A stretch of 64,000 bases of DNA from Mesodorylaimus sp. YZB2_4 (GCA_030248295.1 JASANH010001518.1:1-64000), one strand, 5' to 3'; shown: positions 37,394-50,743, numbered from the stretch's first letter. Translations and numbers: made by a program. Notes: generated by a model not told the origin, from the sequence alone.

Positions 37394-39935
37394 ATGGTAT
37401 TACTGGGTCGCAGGGCAACAACTTTCCTCGGTGGGCCCGTTTTCTGCCAAATGAATCGGGCCATCAAGTGTCAAATATGGGCCATTTTGATAGCCCTCTT
37501 CGGCTGTACTTTCATCCTAGGTGCCCGAATGTCGCGTTTAAGCGAAACTAATGGTGATGCGAGCCATGCATTATTCGAAACCTATTTTAACCCGTCAGGC
37601 TGGTATGGATCGTACACACCTTGCACATACCCGAGCCCGTCAGATTATGATTTCAAAAGACGGTGCATCCTCAGCGAACGCAGCTACGAGCAACATAACA
37701 TGTGCAATTTGGATGGTGCAGTCAGCAATACGGAAAGTAAGCTTGTGCAAGGGCTGTGTCTGTTGAGTGCAAGGGTGGTTTTTAAGTAATAGCCAGTAAT
37801 AGCCCAAATTGACCAGTGACAGATGCAGTGCAGTCACATGCGTTGGGTAAATTTTCTTGTCTGACGCACGAAACCGTAGACACCCCATGGATATTCTGGC
37901 GTCTATTCGAGCGACGCCCACTCAAACGGATGCTCCAAACGGTGGAGGCGGAAAACCAAACACTGAGCCTGGGAAAAAACTGAATCGAATTTGAAGGAAA
38001 CGTCGTAGCACGATCCAAACTGGGAGTGCACTAGCTTGCCTTTGTTAACCGAGTCAAGTCGGTGCGGTCTAGCTAACAGAGGCACGTGCTAGTGGGGAGA
38101 ACCCAGCTTCTTCTTTTCTGGTCTTTTTTCTTAAGCAGCTGTTCGATCGAAACAAAAGGATGCTCTTTACATTGACTTAACCCGAAAGAAAATGCCCTGT
38201 GTTCGGGCTACGAGTACTCAGTTGACCGATGCGTCACCATGCAAACAGACGTATCGTTTAACCTTGAGCATGCGGCAGTTGCCAACTACATCGACAAGAA
38301 AGTGGGCTAATCGAGTTGGAATTGAAATTTCTCCTGACTTCTCTGGACTGCTTGAGGGTTAGGTAGAGGGAAGTTTGATATCATGCAGGAAAAATGCTGG
38401 ACAGAAATCTAATCCTCATTCGTCCCTGTTAGTACACAGAAGCATAGGCTTTTCCTGTTTTAGTGGATAGCATTGTTAGTCAACTCAATGAGTTGTTCTC
38501 TGGGAAACGCGGACGATGCATTTGTGAGATCCCAACTACGACGACGTCTCCAGTTCCGCCCACCTCGACTCACTTCGAGGAATTGGGTAGAACACGTCTC
38601 TTTCAACGAGGAAATGAATCGAGGATCGCCCAACGACGTACTGGCGTTTTATTAAATACAGGTGAAGAGCGAGCACGGCAAGAACGTAGCGTAACACCTT
38701 CCTTGGCATTGGTGAATCAGTTATGCTGGTACAAAATTGCCTTTGCGTTTATGAACAGTCTGCCCATGCCCACGCTGCCTCTGCCGCAGCACTTACAGTA
38801 AGCAGCTCGAATAATGGTCGTTAGTAGAAATGCAATAGTCCCGTTTCAGGTACCAAGAACTGTGCAACAGCACGGCGATCAGCTTGTTGCGGTCGAGTCA
38901 TGACCCAAGAAGACCTACGACGCCGGCTCCATTAGACGCGCGGTGGACTCCAAAAAAGGCGCAACTCTATGGCGCAAAGTTTGCGCAGATAATAAGAGAA
39001 CGGTGGCGTATCGGGCAGTGCGGGGAAGACATTCTGCTGCTAGTCGTCGTCCGTCGACCCGATGCAGTAAGATCTTTGACGTACTACGTTCTCGCTTTCT
39101 GTTCTCAATGCGAGTCTTTGTCTTCCTTAGCTCGGCGAAGCTGAGGAAAATAAGACTGGGCCTGTAAGTACATCAACAATATTGTTTTTGAGGGTTACTG
39201 TAACTTGGCCTACTTTGCAGGTGATCTTTGCTAGTTGGGGTGACTCCGTCAAGGAACGAACAGCTCACTTGACGATCGAGAACGAAGCATCTCTGTCATT
39301 TCTGCTGAATCATTACAATAAGCTGATGGCAGATCAGGACAAGACGAAACTGAAATATGTGAGCTTTGTTGGTTCTTTAAATCATAAAAAAATTTGCAAG
39401 GGGCCGCCCTCCTTTCAGTACCTAAGCGGCTTACTAGAAGAATACTTCAAGGCTCTTTCGTTGGCCGACCAAACAAACATGAAACCGAACAAGATCCGAA
39501 ATTTCGCTTACGAAGAAGCGTCCAAATTACGTAGTAAGCAGCATATTCCAGACTGGGCCCTCGGGGCATTTGGTGGATGTGCACTGTTATTGGTCGTTAT
39601 GGCATTTGGGTAAGAACACGAGGGAAAGAAGCTGGTAGTCGGTCTAGCAGTGTGTGCTGTTTAGGTATTGCCTGGTAAAATCGCGGGTACGACGAGGGGC
39701 GTCGAGAGCCAAGCCTGGCGCTGACGGAGGTCGTCGATGGAAAGCTGGTTTTGTTGGTGGTATGTTACAAGCTCGTAGGAAGTCTGACGGGAGTGCAATG
39801 GACCAGTTCCCTAATTTCGGTAGCAGTTTGGGTGGAATGCGGGGGATTTCAGACTCGGCCAATTATGGGCATGTGAACGTTGTACAAAAGGTTGCCAGGG
39901 CCGAACGGTTTTTCACTTCTTTCGGCGAGCCCTAA
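37394..39935 (+). CDS. MOLO-1 type (TPM domain) single-pass membrane protein
   Basis: Exons 37394-37736, 38464-38797, 38850-39066, 39221-39358, 39419-39609 and 39665-39935 close to 497 aa. After a hydrophobic start (CQIWAILIALFGCTFILGA, signal peptide or anchor) the lumenal part reads YPSPSDYDFKRRCILSERSY and MCNLDGAVSNTEMDSIVSQL, CRCxC-like GRCICE, ELCNSTAISLL, then after a low-complexity insert REWR-like IIRERWRIGQCGEDILLLVV. This is the TPM-domain order of nematode MOLO-1 relatives, in which a small, charged-loop domain precedes one C-terminal membrane helix. The helix is DWALGAFGGCALLLVVMAFG, followed by a basic cytosolic tail (SRVRRGASRAKPGADGGRRW). In Caenorhabditis MOLO-1 is an auxiliary subunit of levamisole-sensitive acetylcholine receptors; that role here is inference. 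A Thr/Pro-rich and Arg-rich insert (about residues 140-225) is unusual. Confidence 0.7.
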
Positions 39936-42900
39936 TGATGGGAAGAACATTTTGGATATGGGACTAAAACGTGTCTTTCGTTTCGGGGCCTTTGGTTGTC
40001 TTTGTCGGGGTGCCTTCGGTTTTAAGTCTTCTCTTCTCTTCGCTGTGGTAACGTACTGTACAGACATGTCGATATGGCACACAGCAAGATAATGGAAATT
40101 TCATGTTTTCTTTCGAAATTTATGTTATTCGACCCTCTGTGCTTTATCGTATCTTCACCTATTTCTGTTTGGAATGTACGTAGTCCAGTTGCGTGGTGAC
40201 GTAAATGTGGCTTGCTTCATATGCCAGTGATGGCAAGTGAAACAAAAGTCTGTCACTCTATCTGTAGCATTCGACCACGTATGCCATTTCCTCGCACGCT
40301 TATGTCGGTCCTTCCACTTTTTTGCACGCTTCTTCGACAACGGTTGTGATATTATTAATTTGCGGAGACCTGCCTATTTGCATGCTTTCTTGAAGTCTTT
40401 ATGAATCTTATCTGCATGTGCTGTAGGGATGCGACTACTGTATGACTCCTCTACCCCTTGGCCCAGTCATCCCGGTGTAGCTGCAGATGCAGTTTAGATG
40501 TGCATTTGGCGGAACTGGATCGACGGACTAATGCGTCTCGGTCATAGCCTCGATGCGGTTGCTTCCAAACACAGCTTGCACTGCATTGGGTTATGCTTGA
40601 TGTAGCTAATCCAATATTTTTACTTTGCTTTGCCTTAGAAGACACGACTACTCAGGTCCACATGATCATCCAAGGAGCTCGCTTGTGCTAGCCGTTTCCA
40701 TCGATATTATTTACGGCGGGCGCAATCTTTCCAATTTATCGTCGCCGTGACCAAAACGTCATATATTACTGATATTTGCTTGATTCTGTGATCCGTTGCT
40801 CCTTGTATCGTGATAGCCATATCAGAGAGGTAGACTGTAGAAGAGCCTCATTTTTCGAACTGCATGTATTTTGACCAATTGTGCTATGAAATTTGCTAGC
40901 TGCAACGATTGTAACAAGACAGCTAATGTACAGGCATGCTATAAATTACTAGCATCATCGAAGGACTCAACTAATCAAAATGCATGAGTTGGAGCTTTTG
41001 TTGTAGCCCCTGTATGATATACTGTAGTTATCTCATGTCAGTAGTGCACAGAGGACAGAAATGCGCAAACATGCATCAAATGCAATCCAAAGCAGGAAGG
41101 CCGCTTGCTGTGTAGCGCTGAATGTTCAATGCCTTCAATGCTTTTGTTGGCTTAGCGCTTGTCTCATCATTTTTTAGAAGGTGGAAGAAGCCAGTCGAAA
41201 CCAATTAAGCCGCGAAAACGCAGGACAAAACTGTTCCCCATTAAATCTTTGAAGTTTGGTGGAAGTGGCCCGCAAGCCGAGCAAGCCCGCCGAGGATACG
41301 GTGCCAGCTAACTGCCTTCGTTCGCCTAGATCGTTTTCTTGTTTCAGAAGGCATATCGATCACGCATGACATATCCGCTTTGAGACTTGCCAGAGCGTAA
41401 CCCCATGTCTGAAAAAACCGGCTTCAGTTTACGAGTATCTCTGACGCTAAATTGCCAAGAGAGCTTTTCAGTGGGGGCGCATACCGTATGTGTTAGCATT
41501 TTTAAGTGATAGTACTTGCCTCTTTGTATGTTGCTTTATGCGCTGTGACTTATTTTTTACTTTTCCTCTATTTACGATTCCGAATTCAGTTTTCTCAACA
41601 ATACTGTAGAGTCAGAATATGCACAGAATATTGAACTAACACGCGTCATCCTGAAAATGTAGGAATCAGAGTAGCCCCGATGCGAACATTTGTACAGTGT
41701 AACCAGTCCTTACATTTCCTGCTGTTGCTCTTTCTTGTCAGCATTGTTACGCGCGGGCACAATGTGGCATCCAGCTGCTGGAGGAGCAGGAGGCAGAGGT
41801 AAAGCACCTGAGACTACTAGATGCTGCAGCTCACTTCTGTGTTTGCTGCATGTTGTGCGCTAATGCTACTTTTTGTGCATCGTCGTCGCAGTTACGTCTT
41901 TGCAGTTTGGCCATCTGGGCCAATTTCACAATCAGCTAAGACATGTCCTAAAGTTAGGACGATCAAATCGCAATGATGTGAGATAGGACTTACGGTGTCC
42001 TAATATTTAGGACATGTCTTAGGCGATTGTGAAACAGGCCCCTGGCCATTATATCTTGCAAGTATACACATTATGTAAAGCAGGCTTTTCTCTCTGTGAC
42101 TGCGTAGATACAGGCTTTAGTGCATAATTTCCGCTGTTTGCTTATGTTGCGTGCAACTACATTTGCTTTTGCTGACTGTCGTCTTGATCAGTGTTTAACG
42201 TTGACTGTGTTGATCCATGCAAGTTTCCCTTTCCCAGGTGGAACGACTCAACACATATAGCGTACTGCGGTGAGTACACACAGTGTGCGCACGAAAAGTA
42301 CAATTGACAGCACCATCGTCATTTCTTGGAATCCTAATCATTGCGTTCCTCACTTTAGTTCTAGCACTGATTCGCGGTCGTGATGGAGTTGGTGACGGAG
42401 GGAATCGAGGTCCCACGCGATACTTGTGATAATGTTTATCGCATGTTCGTGGTAACACTATTACATGCGCCTAGCGCAAGCATTTGCTTATCATGAGTGA
42501 TCGCTAACAGTATTATCGCATGTATGTATCTGTACTGTAGCTGCTGTAGAACACCCTGGCGTTATAATACGTTGTGTATCGTATTGTGCACTTGCGCCCA
42601 CTATGCAGCACTATTCTATTCCGTCATTAGTGTCAGTGATGGGCATCGATTACAAAATGCTGCAGGGCATTGGGCATTGGTTACAAAACAGTGACATCAT
42701 CTTTATTTATATAACCGCAGAAAAACATAAATTAGCAAAAGGCCAAGTTACTAATGTCTGCTGCAGCGTCTGCGCCACCTGCAGAACTAATGCCACCATA
42801 ACCGCTACCTGGGTCGATCGTATTGGATAACCGTGTCTCGAGCTGGCGATCGCTTCTGCTCACCCTCAAGAGAGTTGCTGATGGAATAGACCAACCTGAA

Positions 42901-43034
42901 CAGGGCAGGCGCAAGAGTCTTTTCATAAGAGCGGATATTCTGGTGCAAAGCCATGACGAAAGAGCCTGGATCTCAGATCTGGGATGACCTTGGCGTTATC
43001 AGAGTAAAAGCAATGTAAAGCCGCAGCAGAGATG
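39936..43034. other. Intergenic stretch after the MOLO-1 type gene
   Basis: About 3 kb with no recognisable exon. It holds the 115-bp MITE at 41927-42041. The rest shows no coding pattern I can support. Confidence 0.4.
41927..42041. mobile_element. 115-bp MITE with about 45-bp terminal inverted repeats
   Basis: The left end GGGCCAATTTCACAATCAGC continues TAAGACATGTCCTAAAGTTAGGAC. The right end is an imperfect inverted copy ending GTGAAACAGGCCC. Both flanks are CT, giving a 2-base target duplication. It can fold nearly end to end. The GGGCC terminus links it to the larger element at 33185. Confidence 0.8.
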
Positions 43035-43061
43035 AATAGACCCCCCCCGTAAAAAGGGAAA

Positions 43062-43108
43062 TCACGGCCCCACTATCACTATTTATAATAGTGATAGTGG
43101 GGCCGTGA
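43062..43108. repeat. Perfect 22-bp palindrome with 3-base loop
   Basis: Arms 43062-43083 and 43087-43108 (TCACGGCCCCACTATCACTA continuing TT) are perfectly complementary around TAT. No gene is adjacent. It follows a run of C at about 43041-43048. Confidence 0.9.
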
Positions 43109-43659
43109 GGGAAATGTTCATCCGATTTTCACAACAGCAAGTGCCTGACTGCACTTGAGATTGATAATATATGGTGCGAGATAATATCCGCAACTTATGT
43201 CACAGCTTATTCACCGCAAGAATCTTTAACTCTGACAACGTTCAGGGAAGGAAACCTACACCAAATAACCAGCTAGCACACCTGGAAGGACAAATTCTCT
43301 GCAAGGACTGCTGCAAAATTTATATTCTTAAAAATCGACTATCGATATATCGATCGATTTATATCGGAAACATTTTTGTACGCAGAGAGGCATTTGGTTT
43401 TCAAGGCAGGACTGTGAGAAGAAGAATGAAGAGGATCTGTGGGGACTAATTGGGGATCCGGTGGGGATCTGTGGGGATTATTTCGAAGATCGATCATACG
43501 TCCAACTGAGAAGGCTAGACAAAAGCCTTTGTCCAGGTTTTTGTTCTCAACACTGACCCCGGACGCATTATGATGACCGGATACCAATCATAATGCGTTT
43601 TCCCGGACGCTAAATTATGACGACGCATTATGACGGGACACCGGCAGTCATGATATGAT

Positions 43660-44023
43660 AAGCAAGGCCGTGAGGTGACCAGCTTTCACGGCAGCGTCCA
43701 TTTGCGCGTCTCCACTATGAGCACCTCCACGCGAGGGCATCCTGGACTGGACACCAACTTCCTCGGACGATGGCGGGCGAGATTCGAACCTTGTTGGTGT
43801 TCGACAGCCGAAACTGTCTATTCGTTTGGCTTCCGTCTGTCCACTCGGAGCACTTCGGCGGTACCGGATGAGTCACCAACAGCGTGGCGTGCAAGGTCAG
43901 CGAGGTTTTATGGTTCGCAAGCCGACCTCCATTACCGGGGATCGAACCCGGGACGAGTCCAGCCGCTCTCTCTCAAGTAATACGGAGAGACGAATGCCAA
44001 ATCGCTGCACCACCGTGGCCGCG
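43660..44023 (-). repeat. SINE with class II tRNA-like head
   Basis: On the minus strand a tRNA-like head (about 44023-43931) has box A-like GGTGGTGCAGCGATTTGG, a long extra arm as in Ser/Leu tRNAs and a perfect T arm with box B GGTTCGATCCCCGG. A second box B-like site (GGTTCGAATCTC) lies near 43785, so the body may be dimeric. The anticodon arm is not convincing, which is why a functional tRNA is not called. Confidence 0.6.
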
Positions 44024-44040
44024 GCTAGAAAAATTTTGCC

Positions 44041-45425
44041 CCCCCCATCGGTTTCAGAAGAGTCGTCTTTGTATTGACTATAAAGGATATCTCTGCAATC
44101 TTACTAGCTCTTTCGTCATAAGGCATTTCTTGCCCCTCGTCTCACGTTTTCATCAGACAACCGATCACATAAGACAGATGCGCATAAACAAGCTTCTGGC
44201 AATTGCAATTTAGTTCTCGAGAACCAGCCCCCGGGTCGGTTCTTTAAATCCAGGTTTAGTCCCGCTTTCAAAATCGGATCGAAGATGCCCTTGCGAGAGC
44301 GAACGCTCTTTGCACTGCAGAAGCGATCGGTTAGCGCCACCCTAAAATCGGCTCTTGACTTATATCAATGCGATCTAGGCCTTTTGAAGCATACAAACTC
44401 ATAGAGATTCAAGCTTCTTACCAACACGGCTTTGTTGCGGCGCCCACGCTTGTCCTGTTCAAGTATAGTCGCTATTCATTTTTACTGTACTTAAGGTCCT
44501 TTTATGAAAGCAATAGAATTCGACCCGCTGCACTTGTTAGTCGCTCTATCTTGCTGCTCTTTGTCCCATTGTAAAAGACGCGTTTCGAAACAAAGCGCTG
44601 TGCAGTGCTACTGTCTTGGCTCCACCTGATCCGCTTGTCAACTGAACTTTACTTGATGAGAAGCGCAAAGCTTATCCATTCCCTCTGTTGTAGGAAAATT
44701 TCTAATAATAGTCTCAGTTTCTGTTATATTGGTTCCAATTTTAGAATGAACGGTTTCAACGGGTCCATAGTGTCTCTGTATGCGCGTCCTATATGCATGT
44801 GAAAAAGGACCGACACATACCATATTGCTGAGCTCTATGGCATAATAGGGGCATTATACAGGGCCTCGCTGCAGAGAAGTCAATCCAAGGACAACAGTCC
44901 AATAGTTATGCTCTGTTGTCTGTACGCCCGTCAATACTTCACTCGGATGTCCTCTAGTCTGGACAATTCACTAGGATGACTCCTCGATTGAGCAAATACA
45001 AACGATACATAATCCTGAAACCTGGCTTACCGTCTATACAATATGGCCTTGATCTGCACTGGTAGGGTCTACTGCTGTGGGATCTAAAATCTTTTGATTG
45101 GGGAAGGTGCATAACTCAGGAATAGTTCGTAATGATGGAACATGGTCCACCGCACTTCTTCTGTTAGCCGTGCCTCCCTTATATGGTCACAGATGGTGGT
45201 CGTTTCCGGCGGAAGGTCGCACTCGTCCTAGTTACTCGTACGTTGAACGTGCAAGCCCCAATCGTTTCGTTGCGGAGGCGGCTTTGTGCTCGGCGCTGGC
45301 TTTAGATGAGCTAGGGATTAAGGGTTTCATTTATAACGTTGTTTTTCTTCTAAAATTAAAAATTCAAATTGATTATATTTTCTATCATGCATTGATCAAG
45401 TGTATGATCTCTCGAGCTGAACGTG
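44041..45425. other. Intergenic stretch left of the amidating monooxygenase gene
   Basis: No exon could be supported. An open frame at about 45098-45445 is not tied to any gene by splice sites or similarity and is left out. The promoter of the following gene presumably lies in the right part, but no TATA box was found close to its ATG. Confidence 0.35.
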
Positions 45426-48400
45426 ATGTGGCCAATATGTGTTAGATTTTGTTGGTTGTTTTTATTATTTGATCGTGTCAGATTGCAGTCACTGGAAGAT
45501 GACAAAGCCGTGCTGGATCTTTCCATGCCCGGCTATACTCCTAAAAAGGTAGGGCCTAGTGATGTAAAGGATGCTCTCCCACAGTCTTCTATGCCGGTAA
45601 TGCTTACCTATGATATAGAATCAATTCGTTTCAGGATGACGAGTACGTGTGTATATCAGTGGAGATAACTGACCCGGGTTATATCGGTAAGTTGGTCATG
45701 TTCAAGTAATTTTTTGTAAGAGCTCTGCTCTGGATGGGACTGGCAATAATAACTGTCGCCCGTTTATCAGTTTGATGTCTTCAGCAGTGGGAAGTACCGA
45801 TGTGGAAAACTGACATCGCGTTTTGTCAGGCAGAACATGGAAAGCTCCAGCAGAATAGCATATACTCCATGTTTTTTCATGAAATAGTCAATGGCGCCCC
45901 GCCCTTATAAGGCCAGCACACTCCAAGAAATGACGTTGTTCCTTTCATTAAACGCACCTTTGGCACCTCTCATTCCTGTCACCCTCCCAACTAGATCCAC
46001 CCTAGACTTCTCCTGTTTTAGTGCAATTCATGCCGGGAGCGAGCAGCGATCGAGTCCACCATATGCTTGCTTATGGTTGCAATGAACCGGCGTATCCTCC
46101 AGGCGAGACCTGGTAAGATGGTCCTGAACATCGGTGGCCGTTTGCCAGTTTTTCGTACACGCACTGTTACTGTACTTAGGAACTGCGAACGAGAACCAAT
46201 CTGCAAGTCTCCATTAAAAATACTTTACTCGTGGGGACGTAACGCGCCGTCAGTGTCGCTACCACGAGGGGTCGGTATCCCTGTTGGGCGAGACGAGGCC
46301 ATTGGCTATATTGTTTTACAAGCGCATTATGGAAAAATGTTTGATGGTAAGATACAAACTGCATTTAGGCTCTTTTATGGCAAAGAGGTCGGGTAAGAGT
46401 TGTGAGCAAGTGAGATCTCTGACGGAATATAAAGCACTTTCCTGACATTCATGGCCATGCCAATGACCATGCAAACCAAGGTATCACCCCACCCCATCCT
46501 TTCGATTCAGGCCGAGTATATGACTATTCTGGGATTCGATTTCTGATCACGTCACAGCAGCCCAAATATGTGGCTGGTATGTACTTGTTTGCAAAGGGCG
46601 ATGATGCGGTTCCTTCAAATACACCAGGTGAGTCTTCGCCATGTTTTTGATAGATTTTTAACGTGTCTGTGATTTTAGCTTACTACATGAATATTTCATG
46701 CCTGTATACTGGCAACGCCCCAGTGCATCCATTTGCATTTCGAACGCACACTCATCAGTTGGGTCGCGTTGCATCGGCTTACAAGTACGATGAAGAGAAG
46801 AGGCAATGGGCGGTGATTGGGAAAGCGAATCCTCAATGGCCTCAAGTAAGTTGCGTTGTTGGAGGCAGGAGTTGGTGAGACGTTATGATTTGTGGCCACC
46901 TGCTTCACAGCAGAAGTTGGCCTTGGCCTCTGGAATCTAGAGATCCTGGCCATCTTAAAATGAGTTTCTTGCTTTGTTGAGCACGTGCTAGTGTGCAAGC
47001 CGCGTAGACTCGAAATGGACCTCCACAAATGCGCTGGCTCACATGAACTATTTGCAGATGTTCTACGCAGTCTGGAACCCAGTCACGATATATCCAGGTG
47101 ATATTATGGCAGCACAATGCGTCTATGATTCCACTGGTCGCCAGGAGGCAACTTCGATCGGGTAAGGATAGTTTGTAGTCCGTGAATGTCAAGGCTATTT
47201 CAAAAGGATCACACGTTTGGTGGCTGATTTTCTTTCGAGGAGCTGACTTCCTGTGTGCTGTTTCAGTGCCCATGGTGAGGACGAGATGTGCAACGTTTAC
47301 ATGTATTATTATGTTGACTCGGATCACAAGGACCCATTTGGATCTCCTGCAGTCTGCGCGGACAATCAGAGTCCCAGTATCTTCAAGACGTATCCATACG
47401 AGGCGTCGACACGACTGCAATTAAACAGCGCGATGGAGGAAGCTGCGAAACAAGGAGCATCCAGATTTGGTAATCCTCGTCACCTTCGATTCGTTCGTGA
47501 TGTAATGCGCGGGGCTTCAACTGATCCGGATGGAGCTAGGGGTAGGGGTGGTAGAGGGAGTGAGTTCGGCATGGTTGTGAATAATGCGGGCAATGATGCA
47601 TATGCTGGTCGTGGCGATCCCATCTTTCTCAACCCGGACGGCGTGCCAGTGGGGATGGTCGATAACGGTTATGGGCAGCCATACGGACCAAGGCCAGCCT
47701 ACGCGAGTCATGTAAGGAAGAAGCCGGGCCCCGGAATGGCCGTGGACGGCCGAGTCGTGTGGAGGTCAGACCAGAATGGACCGATGGGCGATAACGGGGG
47801 CAGATACTACTATGCCAATGATTTCGGATTGGGTAGCCAACCCGACTTTTCAATGTCACAGCCCACCGCGTCATCCGGTTTTGGTATGTGGCCAGGTGTT
47901 CCTGACTGGATCGGTGTTGTCTCGGTCGTGGATACTCGATGTGGTAGTGGATGCTAGCCGTTGCCTTGCCTTGCTCTCCCTGTTGTGCAGTGGTCTTGCA
48001 TGGATGTGCCTGCAGTCAGTACACGCGATAATGTGGGTCGTTTCGTTTCAGTGGCCGTGGAGAATCCAAACTGGCTGGCGGCACAGATCACATTCGGACA
48101 GATCGCTGCATTAGCATTTGATAACAAGGGTAATATTGTCATTTTCCATCGGGTTGATCGCGTTTGGAATGGAAAGTAAGGATCAGACAGGATTCCTTCA
48201 GCAAGTGTGTCATCAAAATCTATTGCAGTACGTTTGACGAAACGAATCGCTTTCGTGAACGGACCAGCGGACCGATCATGGATGACACAGTTCTGACCAT
48301 TTCCATGGCTGGTGTGGTGGTGTCTCGATGGGGAAGGGGATTGTAAGTCAATTTTTCTATAATGACGGTACAGCCTTGCGTAGTACAAGACTTTCCCCAG

Positions 48401-50444
48401 CTTCTACATGCCCCACGGCATCTTCGTGGACAAGAACGACTACGTTTGGGCGACGGATGTAGCCATGCATCAGGTGTTCAAATTCGATCTCAAACAGCCA
48501 GCCTCCAAACCGTTGCTGACGTTGGGCACCGAGTTCGAACCTGGCGTTGATGAGCGTCACTTTTGCAAGCCTGCCGCTGTGGCCGTTGCTGCGGACGGAA
48601 GCATTTTCGTGGCCGATGGGTATTGTAATAATCGGATTATGAAGTTCAGTGCGAATGGTGCATTCGCCATGTCGTGGGGAGAAGCTACGTCGGAAATGCT
48701 AGCAAGTACGTATAGTCAGACATCGGGTCCATCTGTTGTTCGAGGCAGTTTCTGTTTTCAGATGGATATCCGAAACTGGGGACGTTTTCATTACCGCATT
48801 ACTTGAGCTTACACGAGGCGACTCGGCGAGTGTTCATCGCCGATCGTGAGAATGCTCGTGTGCAGATCTTCAATTACCATGGCAGTATTGTGGGACAGAT
48901 AACAGACCCTGGGTTTGGGGCGACAGTTTACGCAGTCTCGTATTGCGAGCCACGTAAGTGACAAGAGTTTAGTGGCATGGGAACTTTCTTGCACATCACT
49001 CTTTCCCGTTTCTGGTAGAGACGATATGACTTGCCTCAGCCTGAGGTTGGATCTCTTGGTTTTGGGATTGTGAGAGGATGCAGTGAAAATAGACTTTGTT
49101 GGATCACCTTTCAGTTAAGATGTGAGGGGTGCCGAGGAGCTTATGAAGGGGGCGATTTTGTACCGCCCTCAATCATATCCGTTTTGTTCCAGTGGACACA
49201 GTCTACGTGTTGAATGGACCGAGTTCGACGCAAAGCGTAGAGTTGAGAGTGTTCGCCTTCGATGGCTCATCCCGGAGGCTAATGTACTCATGGCGACCGC
49301 AGAGTGGCGTAAGGACCACCGTCTTAGCTCCGTTTCTTCAATGGATCATGTTTCCGTTGCAGGCATTCCAACGCCCCCATGCATTCGCGTCTTCAAACGA
49401 CTGTTCGAAACTTTTTGTTGGTAAGGGGAGGGTAGCGGGGCCATAGCTGTCATTGCATTGCTTGGATTCTTACTTCAGGCGAAACTGGTCCGAATAAAGT
49501 ATGGCGATTCGATGTCAATGCGACAGGTATGATATTTGGAGGGGGAGAAGGAGTATGAGGGTGGAGAGGAGAGAATTTGTGACTTTGTATCTTTTCACTA
49601 TCTAATCCACACAAGCACCTGACATGCGTTGAATATCTCCCCCGGGACATGTAGGTTTGTTGAAAGATCGACTCAGGTTTGTGCTGACAAAGAAAGTGAT
49701 TCAGTGCTCTTGGTAGTTTATGCGATTGTTAGTGCACTCTGTAAGGACTTAGGGGTACATTATGAGCAGGGTTTACAAGTTCGAATGTGTCCCTTCTGAC
49801 TAGTGAGAGCGTGGCTTCCGCCTGCTCCTCCCATAGATTAAGACAGAGACAGAATTAGAAAGACCCGAGGAGCACTCTGTACGGTTCCATATCTTTCAGG
49901 TCGCCGGGCAGCCGTTAGCTCTGTCGTGAAAGGATTCGGTGAGGTCGGAGCTCGTAAGCCAGGCACGACCAGCGATACGGACGGGAACCACATAACCAGC
50001 CCTCAGAACATGACCCAACTGTTCACGGTCTTATCAGTGGCAATCGCAGTCCCCGTGCTCGTCATCGCCGCGATTTGCTTGTGTATTCGCTTTCGGAAAC
50101 GAGGTACATTCCTACACCATTTCCACACACTCGTTCTGACCACTTTTTCTAATATTCTCAGGGGGTTTTCGAGCAATGAACATGACGGCCAACTACAGTC
50201 GGACGAAGGGCGGTAAGAAAGACGGTGGTCGTCTGCCCTTGCTGAGTGGCGCATTCCGGGACAGAAATGTAAGAACTCACACATTTGTTGTTAGGATTTG
50301 CCACAACCAACATGTTTGCAGGGATTCCAACGGCTGAGCACGGAGGACGTGGACGCGATGGACGAACTGAGCGACGAAAGCGAGACGGAAGACACGTTGT
50401 ACCCGGTGGCTCACAAGAACTCCACGGCCCCACAGAAGGCGTAA
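45426..50444 (+). CDS. PAM: Bifunctional peptidylglycine alpha-amidating monooxygenase
   Basis: Makes C-terminal amides on neuropeptides in the secretory pathway: the copper/ascorbate PHM domain hydroxylates the terminal Gly and the zinc PAL domain cleaves it. Eighteen exons sum to 968 aa (human: 973). A signal peptide (MWPICVRFCWLFLLFDRVRL) precedes PHM with copper ligands in VHHMLAYGC, VLQAHYG, FRTHTHQLG and the Met-bearing DEMCNVYMYYYV. A Gly/Asp/Tyr-rich linker with RGG-like sequence follows. PAL begins near 47880 (IAALAFDNKGNIVIFHRVDR) and carries FYMPHGIFVDKNDYVWATDV, VADGYCNNRIMKFS, LPHYLSLHEA and FIADRENARVQIF. Then come a membrane helix (TVLSVAIAVPVLVIAAICLC) and a cytosolic tail (GFQRLSTEDVDAMDELSDES) close to the vertebrate PAM trafficking tail. 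It converges on FEN1 with 299 bases between stops. Confidence 0.95.
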
Positions 50445-50743
50445 AGATGGTGATGTCATATTACAGTACAGCATTCTTCGAACTCATTCCTGCACTTCAT
50501 AATAACATTCTACAGCATTCCAATCCTGTGCATCTCGTAGCAGCTTTAAATATTCTTTGTGATATTTTGTTCACATTTCCAAAAAGTGGTGTTACTTTCC
50601 TCATTTGTGATAGTGAATGTCGATTTTACTGCGAGGTACAATGGTTTGTAAAATGTCAGTGCCAAAGGACGTCCTGCTTTTTTTAAACATACGCAATCCA
50701 TGAGTACATCCACCATACCCGAAGAAAGAAGCCAATCGGAACC

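Noticed and set aside
43931..44023. A functional Ser/Leu tRNA on the minus strand
   Set aside because: Box A and box B are present, but no convincing anticodon arm could be drawn, and SINE-like sequence with a second box B follows.
45098..45445. An upstream exon of the amidating monooxygenase gene
   Set aside because: The exon starting at 45426 already provides a start codon and a signal peptide, and no matching splice pair was seen.
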